A DNA stretch of 11,585 nucleotides, taken from Flavobacteriales bacterium. GTDB taxonomy: Bacteria; Bacteroidota; Bacteroidia; Flavobacteriales; Flavobacteriaceae. Positions 7,254 to 11,585 of the stretch are shown here, one piece after another. Numbering within the stretch: position 1 is the stretch's first letter; each line of letters begins with the position of its first letter. A model generated the notes under the pieces. The model was not told the origin of the DNA. It made no database searches and saw only the letters and a list, made by a program, of their open reading frames with translations. The stretch spans positions 1 through 11,585 of the forward strand of contig JAMONI010000186.1 in assembly GCA_027065935.1 (NCBI GenBank), read 5' to 3'. The translations under genes were made by a program, and so were the position numbers.

Positions 7254-7264
7254 AGGCAGAAGTT

Positions 7265-8134
7265 TTAAGCCAAAGCATCCAAAACATAAGCGATTAATTC
7301 TCTGATGGTTTTTTTATAGTCGGCCGAAAAATCCAAAGTTTTTCGATTGGCAATAATGGCATTCATCGAACAGGCGTGATGTCCCAAAAGTTTGGACAAG
7401 CCGTAGATGGCCGCCGTTTCCATTTCAAAGTTGGTAATTTTTACCCCGTTATACGAAAAACGGTGCAGTTTGTCGTGCATTCCGGGATCGGCAAGGGGAA
7501 TACGCAATACACGTCCTTGGGGGCCGTAAAACCCTGCTGCCGTTGCGGTAATCCCTTTAAACACCTTGTCGCCTTCAAGCTCGGCTTCCAATTGCGGACT
7601 GTTTTGCACAAAATAAGGCTTGGCGGCATCGTTTATCCATCCGGTTTGTTCGATAAATTCCCTTTCCATATCCAATTCCCTGATGTGTTCGGAACGGTAA
7701 TAATGCAACAAACCGTCCAATCCCAATCCGTATTTTCCTAACACGAAACTGTCCACCGGAATGTCGGCTTGCAGAGATCCCGAAGTCCCGATTCTAACAA
7801 TGTTTAAAGCCGTATGTTCGTCTTTAATCTCACGTTTTTCCAAGTCGATATTGACCAATGCGTCCAATTCGTTGATAACGATGTCGATATTATCGGGACC
7901 TATTCCGGTGGAAATTACGGTAAATCCCGTGCCTTTGTAAGTTCCCGTAACGGTATGGAATTCTCTTTTGACGGTTTCAAACACTATTCGATCGAAAAAT
8001 TCGGCCACCAAATCCACCCTCTTGGGGTCGCCTACGGTGATAATGTTTGTTGAAATGTTTTCGGGATGTAAGTTTAAATGATACACACTTCCGTCGGGAT
8101 TGAGCACCAACTCCGATGCGCCTATTTTTTTCAT
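7265..8134 (-). CDS. udp: Nucleoside phosphorylase, uridine-phosphorylase-like
   Basis: This 289-residue cytosolic enzyme cleaves a nucleoside with phosphate to a free base and (deoxy)ribose 1-phosphate, for pyrimidine salvage or catabolism. Motifs of the PNP/UDP family appear in order: GDPKR (35-39) for phosphate binding; STGIG (75-79); RIGTSG (114-119), with the phosphate-binding Arg; GPQGR (204-208), whose Gln and Arg match the uracil-recognising pair of uridine phosphorylases; FEMET (236-240) for ribose binding; and NRKT (263-266) near the end. The Gln-x-Arg pair favours a uracil/thymine nucleoside over purines. It is about 35 residues longer than Escherichia coli Udp, with an extended N-terminus and extra sequence before GPQGR. 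The ATG at 8134 is the only sensible start. It is the first gene of a two-gene unit with the synthetase. The gene symbol is by family resemblance only. Confidence 0.87.
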   Translation of the reverse strand: MKKIGASELVLNPDGSVYHLNLHPENISTNIITVGDPKRVDLVAEFFDRIVFETVKREFHTVTGTYKGTGFTVISTGIGPDNIDIVINELDALVNIDLEKREIKDEHTALNIVRIGTSGSLQADIPVDSFVLGKYGLGLDGLLHYYRSEHIRELDMEREFIEQTGWINDAAKPYFVQNSPQLEAELEGDKVFKGITATAAGFYGPQGRVLRIPLADPGMHDKLHRFSYNGVKITNFEMETAAIYGLSKLLGHHACSMNAIIANRKTLDFSADYKKTIRELIAYVLDALA

Positions 8135-8160
8135 ACTTCGATTTTTCGGATTATTCGCAT

Positions 8161-8176
8161 CAATAAAGATAGTAAA
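8161..8176 (-). promoter_or_regulatory. Promoter-like -7 element of the phosphorylase-synthetase operon
   Basis: The minus strand reads TTTACTATCTTTATTG; TATCTTTA differs from the -7 consensus TAnnTTTG only at the last base. It lies 27 bases before the phosphorylase start and shares TTTACTATnTTTA with the elements at 641-656 and 4569-4584. The nearest minus-strand TTG triplets (8184-8186 and 8204-8206) are at spacings of 12 and 32, neither of which is standard. Confidence 0.4.
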
Positions 8177-8194
8177 TTTTCGTCAAGGGAAGAA

Positions 8195-8215
8195 TGACCG
8201 GTGCAATTTGACCGG
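8195..8215. repeat. Repeat pair TGACCGG with embedded inverted repeat
   Basis: TGACCGG occurs at 8195-8201 and again at 8209-8215, a 14-base period. In the same place CCGGT (8198-8202) can pair with ACCGG (8211-8215) around an 8-base loop. It lies between the epimerase stop and the phosphorylase promoter-like element, so it could be a weak terminator for the former or an operator for the latter. The T-run expected of a terminator is absent. Confidence 0.3.
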
Positions 8216-8228
8216 AAAACACATTCGG

Positions 8229-9257
8229 TTAGAGTGAAATTCCTTTTGTTTTCAATATAACGCCGTTGCCGGGGCGGTCGGGATAAACGACTCCGTCGGG
8301 GGTGATTTGAACGCCTTCGGCAATGTCGTTCCGGAGCAATAAGGCGCCGTCCACATCGGCAAAATGCACCCTAGGAAGGAATTGGGCGGCGGCGGAAATT
8401 CCCACGGTCGATTCGGTCATACAACCTATCATGCGCATTACACCCGCTTTTTCGGCTGCATCGAACATACTTTTGGCAGACGTCATCCCGCCGGCTTTGG
8501 TGAGTTTTACATTGATGCCGTGAAACGAACGAAATGCCTTATCCAAATCTTCTTCCGTACGGCATGACTCGTCGGCAATTAGGGGTAAGGGGCTTGTTGC
8601 TTTGAGCCGTTCGGTATCCTTGTATGCTCCGGCGGGCAGGGGTTGTTCTACCATTTCCACTCCCAAATCCTTAAGCACGGGAATCAATCGTTTGGCTTTA
8701 TCGAAATCCCATGCGGCATTGGCATCCACACGAAACGGCGCATCCGTAACCGTTCGTAGTGCGCGGATAATTTCCTCGTCGTTCTCGGTGCCTAATTTTA
8801 TTTTATACACGGGCCAAGGCCGTTCCCTTATTTTTTGCTGCATTATTTCTATTTTGTCCAACCCTATGGTATAGGTGGAAACGGGTGCTTTTGTCTTGTC
8901 CAACCGCCAATAATCGACAGTCCTTTCGCCTCGGATTTTTCCGAACAAATCCCAAGCCGCTTCGTCGATAGCGGACATAAAAAAACGGAAATTATCGCTT
9001 CGCCGTTTGATTTCTTCCCAAAGTTGCGACGGATGATTCAAGCGGTAATTTCCCAAAAAAGGAACTATCTCGTCCCAAGCCTGCATCAGCTTTTCCACCG
9101 TCACGTTGTAATAAGCGTTTTCCGTAGCCTCACCGTAACCGGTCTTTCCGTCTTGTGATAGTGATACAATAAATGTTTTTTGCACTTTATGCGCCGAACG
9201 CGAAATGCCGAACCTATGTTTTAGTTGCAACTCGTAAATTCGTGCCTGTATTTGCAT
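8229..9257 (-). CDS. Dipeptide epimerase (L-Ala-D/L-Glu epimerase type), enolase superfamily
   Basis: This enzyme inverts the alpha-carbon of the second residue of a dipeptide, classically L-Ala-D-Glu from peptidoglycan, yielding a peptide that ordinary peptidases can use. It acts in the cytosol in murein recycling. The 342-residue chain has an N-terminal capping domain (about 1-115) and a barrel with all enolase-superfamily residues: K152-x-K154 (YKIKLG), D178 in VDANAAW, E204 in VEQPLP, D229 in ADES, and the second base K251 in VKLTKAGG. CMTEST (279-284) and VDGALLL (302-308) are typical of the epimerase subgroup rather than muconate cycloisomerases. Related epimerases act on other dipeptides, so L-Ala-D-Glu is probable, not certain. 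I start at the ATG at 9257; the 12 extra codons back to 9293 begin with TTG and add nothing that matches the family. It follows the membrane acyltransferase gene after a 171-base gap and may have its own promoter. Confidence 0.88.
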   Translation of the reverse strand: MQIQARIYELQLKHRFGISRSAHKVQKTFIVSLSQDGKTGYGEATENAYYNVTVEKLMQAWDEIVPFLGNYRLNHPSQLWEEIKRRSDNFRFFMSAIDEAAWDLFGKIRGERTVDYWRLDKTKAPVSTYTIGLDKIEIMQQKIRERPWPVYKIKLGTENDEEIIRALRTVTDAPFRVDANAAWDFDKAKRLIPVLKDLGVEMVEQPLPAGAYKDTERLKATSPLPLIADESCRTEEDLDKAFRSFHGINVKLTKAGGMTSAKSMFDAAEKAGVMRMIGCMTESTVGISAAAQFLPRVHFADVDGALLLRNDIAEGVQITPDGVVYPDRPGNGVILKTKGISL

Positions 9258-9428
9258 GATTATATTTTCTTGCGTGAATATACCAAAAAACAAGGAAGTA
9301 TCGACGGAAATTTTACATCACCGGATTGAATTCGATAAGTTATGCGGTGTGAATGCGTAATCTTTTTTTTTTTTTACACCTAATAAAACCAATGCTACAG
9401 GTTTACTAGCACATAACCTATTATCACG
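9258..9428. other. Non-coding gap with a T13 homopolymer
   Basis: This 171-base gap separates the acyltransferase and epimerase genes. It holds a run of 13 T at 9363-9375 and a weak inverted repeat, TGCTA (9393-9397) with TAGCA (9407-9411), just after the acyltransferase stop on the minus strand. The latter, followed by TTGGTTTT on that strand, might be a poor terminator. I see no clear TTG/TAnnTTTG promoter for the epimerase and no credible gene. Confidence 0.5.
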
Positions 9429-10613
9429 TCATACCTTAATAAAAATTTTGTGTTTGTATAACCACCGGGCAATCAGGGCGTAAAATAAAACCACACTCAG
9501 CGCATAGCCCAAAGAGGCTGCCTCCGGCGATTTGATCCATAACCGCCAAGTATGAGAAAAAATCCAATTATGCAACGAAGTATCACCGATTTTGATTTGA
9601 TAAAAGCTCTTGGCAATAAGACCGTTAAGCACGTAAACGGCTATGGCGTTCATCCCGAAAGCCACCCAAGGCAACATCCAAGCTTTGCGCTTACAAAATT
9701 CGGACATAAAATAGACAATTCCGAAAATAAGAAACGCCAAGCCGGCCGTATAAAACACAAACGACGAAGTCCAAAGCTTTTTGGAAAAAGGAAAATACGG
9801 CGCCCACACATATCCGGCCGACAAGGATATAATGCCCGCCACTCCTATCCAAAACAAGCGACGCATGGGCGAACGAAACGATATTAAAATATATCCCAAC
9901 AACATACCCAACAAAACCGTTGCCAATGCCGGTAATGTCGATAACAAACCTTCGGGGTCGTAATTTCCCTGTACCGTCTTTCCTTCATCGGGCTCGTAAT
10001 GTCGCCACATGTGTTGCACACCTAAAATTTTCCGGTCGATTTGCGAAACCAAATTGTCGGTTTTATTGAGTCGTGTTTCGATTAATGATTCGGTGGCAAC
10101 GCCTTGCAGTTGATACTTACCGAGCATAACATACCAATAGCCGGCGGTAAGGATTAGAATGAATCCCGACAAAACGATTAGCGCAAGTTTACGGCCGTAT
10201 CGTTGCTCGAGAAATTTAAGAAACAAGTAAATCAATGCACCGAAGAAGAAAACGATACCGATTCGGACCAATACGCCGGGAATGCGTAATTCGGATAGGG
10301 GTTTGAAAAACGGAAACCGCACCTGAAATCCGGCCAAAAACCATCCCAGCAGAATTAATTTAACGGTCCGGGTAAAAATTCTCTTATAAGTTTTCCGGTT
10401 GCGCGTATCCCTTTGGTGGTATGCCAGTACGATAGACGTTCCGACGATAAAAAGAAAGAAGGGAAAAACCCAATCGGTCGGCGTGACGCCAAACCATTCG
10501 GCATGGCGAAAAGGGGGATAAATATGCGCCCAAGAGCCGGGATTATTGACCAATATCATCAGCGCTATGGTGAGTCCTCTAAAGACATCGACCGATACGA
10601 TTCGTCGTGCCAT
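9429..10613 (-). CDS. Multi-pass membrane acyltransferase, HGSNAT/NagX family
   Basis: This 394-residue inner-membrane protein belongs to the family of heparan-alpha-glucosaminide N-acetyltransferase and bacterial NagX (DUF1624/DUF5009-like). The hallmark N-terminus is complete: R-x-x-S-x-DVFRGLTI (4-16), MILVNNPGSW (19-28), HAEWFGVTPTDWVFPFFLF (37-55). In the family the His and Asn of these segments are linked to moving acetyl from acetyl-CoA across the membrane to an amino sugar. About ten hydrophobic segments follow, including 83-95, 116-135, 143-163, 226-246, 253-269, 284-303, 315-335 and 367-383, with a hydrophilic loop at 168-222. The start is the ATG at 10613; the extra upstream codon is TTG. 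It lies 63 bases downstream of the Omp85-family gene, perhaps in one transcript, and upstream of the dipeptide epimerase. This suggests handling of cell-wall amino sugars, which is inference. The substrate is unknown. Confidence 0.87.
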   Translation of the reverse strand: MARRIVSVDVFRGLTIALMILVNNPGSWAHIYPPFRHAEWFGVTPTDWVFPFFLFIVGTSIVLAYHQRDTRNRKTYKRIFTRTVKLILLGWFLAGFQVRFPFFKPLSELRIPGVLVRIGIVFFFGALIYLFLKFLEQRYGRKLALIVLSGFILILTAGYWYVMLGKYQLQGVATESLIETRLNKTDNLVSQIDRKILGVQHMWRHYEPDEGKTVQGNYDPEGLLSTLPALATVLLGMLLGYILISFRSPMRRLFWIGVAGIISLSAGYVWAPYFPFSKKLWTSSFVFYTAGLAFLIFGIVYFMSEFCKRKAWMLPWVAFGMNAIAVYVLNGLIAKSFYQIKIGDTSLHNWIFSHTWRLWIKSPEAASLGYALSVVLFYALIARWLYKHKIFIKV

Positions 10614-10676
10614 CAAAATTCACTTTATCCAGCAATTTAAAGTTTTTATACGAAAAATCCAATGTGTCAGGCCTTT

Positions 10677-11585
10677 TTAGAAGGGATAATTGATGCCGAA
10701 TTGCAAAATGCCGTCAAACAAAGAATAATTGCGCACCCAACGTTGTCCTTCGGGCAAGGCGGGATTGAAGATTTTGAAAGCCAAATCCAAACGAACGGCA
10801 AAAAAACTGAAATCGTATCGATAACCGATTCCGGCACCTACGGCGGTTTCGTTCATAAGGGAATACATACCCTTAAACTGCGCCTCACGATAGGGAATGT
10901 CGTCAAAAATGTTCCAAATATTACCGGCATCCACAAAAAATCCCAAATGATGATTTTCATAAAACGGGACCCGGTATTCGATATTGGTCAAAAGTTTGAA
11001 GTTAGCTTCATTAAATTCGCCCAACCCACCGGTGGAACCCGGCCCCAGTTCGAAGGCACGCCAGGCCCGAATGTCATTGGAACCGCCTGCAAAATAGGCC
11101 GAAACAAACGGAATGTTTGTCGAATTACCGTACGGAACGGCTAATCCCGCAAAAAATCGGAAAGCCAAAACGCGTTTTTTTCCGAAATCCCAATGTCTGA
11201 TAAATGTGTATTCTCCCTTATAATATTGTGCATAAGGAATCCGGTTAATCATTTGCTGACCTATCTCGTTTCGGGGCATATCGACCAATTTGGAAACGGC
11301 CCCGGGCAACCATCCGGCCAACTCGACATATATCCGGTGCAAATAAAAATCACTGTCCCAGATATCATCTCTCGTGTCATAAGTCAGCGTATGATTGGAA
11401 TTTATGATAAACACGTTTTCGGTCAATCGCACTTTTCGTTCGTATATACGTTTCACCGTTTGATAAATCCCGGAATACGACGGTTCGTTGAGCAAAACGA
11501 ATTTGATGAAATCGTCGGCCTTGTCGGGAGTAAGCGTGGTATTGTAATGTGTTTGCGAAAGGGAGTTCAGTTCGTTAAAAGCCGT
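10677..11585 (-). CDS. BamA/TamA-family (Omp85) outer-membrane protein, C-terminal part only
   Basis: The reading frame is open to the right edge, so only the last 302 residues are present and the true start lies outside the window. No internal start is implied. The visible part is the barrel domain of an Omp85 protein: alternating strands, FAGGSNDIRAW with the following ELGPG (the conserved strand and loop region around the (V/I)RG(F/Y)-type motif, here IRAW), FFVDAGNIWNIF, GAGIGYRYDFSFFAVRLDLAFK and a terminal strand ending INYPF with a C-terminal Phe. Such proteins insert or translocate outer-membrane and surface proteins. IRAW instead of the usual VRGW/F is a deviation in the lid-lock motif. 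Bacteroidota carry several such proteins besides essential BamA; which one this is depends on the missing N-terminus (POTRA domains). It is followed after 63 bases by the acyltransferase gene on the same strand. Confidence 0.88.
   Translation of the reverse strand, partial: TAFNELNSLSQTHYNTTLTPDKADDFIKFVLLNEPSYSGIYQTVKRIYERKVRLTENVFIINSNHTLTYDTRDDIWDSDFYLHRIYVELAGWLPGAVSKLVDMPRNEIGQQMINRIPYAQYYKGEYTFIRHWDFGKKRVLAFRFFAGLAVPYGNSTNIPFVSAYFAGGSNDIRAWRAFELGPGSTGGLGEFNEANFKLLTNIEYRVPFYENHHLGFFVDAGNIWNIFDDIPYREAQFKGMYSLMNETAVGAGIGYRYDFSFFAVRLDLAFKIFNPALPEGQRWVRNYSLFDGILQFGINYPF

Noticed and set aside
9258..9293. Twelve-codon N-terminal extension of the epimerase
   Set aside because: It begins with TTG and adds residues outside the family's usual start; the ATG at 9257 begins the conserved first strand.
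9256..9360. 34-codon plus-strand frame beginning at the reverse of the epimerase start and ending just before the T13 run
   Set aside because: It has no promoter, no recognisable protein features and antisense overlap with the epimerase start; it is probably a chance frame.
9347..9380. GGTGT...ACACC inverted repeat spanning the T13 run
   Set aside because: A five-base stem with a loop of more than 20 bases is expected by chance.
1..11585. Search for tRNA, rRNA, CRISPR, insertion sequences, phage, toxin-antitoxin or defence genes
   Set aside because: No cloverleaf, repeat-spacer pattern, transposase motif, terminal inverted repeats or defence-family motif was seen by reading both strands.

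Overview
The window looks like ordinary chromosome from a member of the Bacteroidota, most likely class Flavobacteriia. The evidence is the protein families (BtuB-like TonB receptor, NagX/HGSNAT-type acyltransferase, Omp85 C-terminus with Bacteroidota-style motifs), moderate to low GC, absence of clear Shine-Dalgarno sequences, and two plus-strand promoters of the Bacteroidota form TTTG-N20/22-TAnnTTTG. The genus cannot be named from the sequence. There is no tRNA, rRNA, insertion sequence, CRISPR array or phage gene, and no sign of horizontal transfer.

Layout. 1-25: hairpin and T-run, the terminator of a gene left of the window. 46-615 (-): small outer-membrane beta-barrel protein. 757-2757 (-): TonB-dependent receptor. 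2874-3419 (+): SpoU-family RNA 2'-O-methyltransferase, overlapping a putative lipoprotein at 3410-3964 (+). A strong hairpin at 3983-4004 ends the opposing gene. 4030-4551 (-): a paralogue of the first barrel protein. 4612-5442 (+): secreted protein of unknown function with a JAMM-like H-S-H...T-x-x-D motif. It meets, tail to tail with a 4-base overlap, a minus-strand pair made of a uridine-phosphorylase-like enzyme (7265-8134) followed by an acyl-CoA synthetase (5439-7253). 8229-9257 (-): dipeptide (L-Ala-D/L-Glu) epimerase. 9429-10613 (-): multi-pass membrane acyltransferase of the HGSNAT/NagX type. 10677-11585 (-): C-terminal part of a BamA/TamA-type outer-membrane protein that runs off the right edge.

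How the genes fit together. The right third has a cell-envelope theme: an Omp85 barrel protein, an amino-sugar acyltransferase-like membrane protein and a peptidoglycan-peptide epimerase, all on the minus strand. A role in murein recycling is possible but inferred. The phosphorylase and synthetase form a clear two-gene operon (11-base gap) whose shared purpose is not obvious. The left part holds two related barrel proteins flanking a receptor, a methyltransferase and a lipoprotein.

Gaps longer than 100 bases (616-756, 2758-2873, 9258-9428) hold promoter-like elements or nothing recognisable; no gap exceeds 300 bases. I did not find a convincing new multi-gene system. The best leads are the secreted JAMM-like protein, the phosphorylase-synthetase pair, and a promoter-like element, TTTACTATnTTTA, found upstream of three minus-strand genes.
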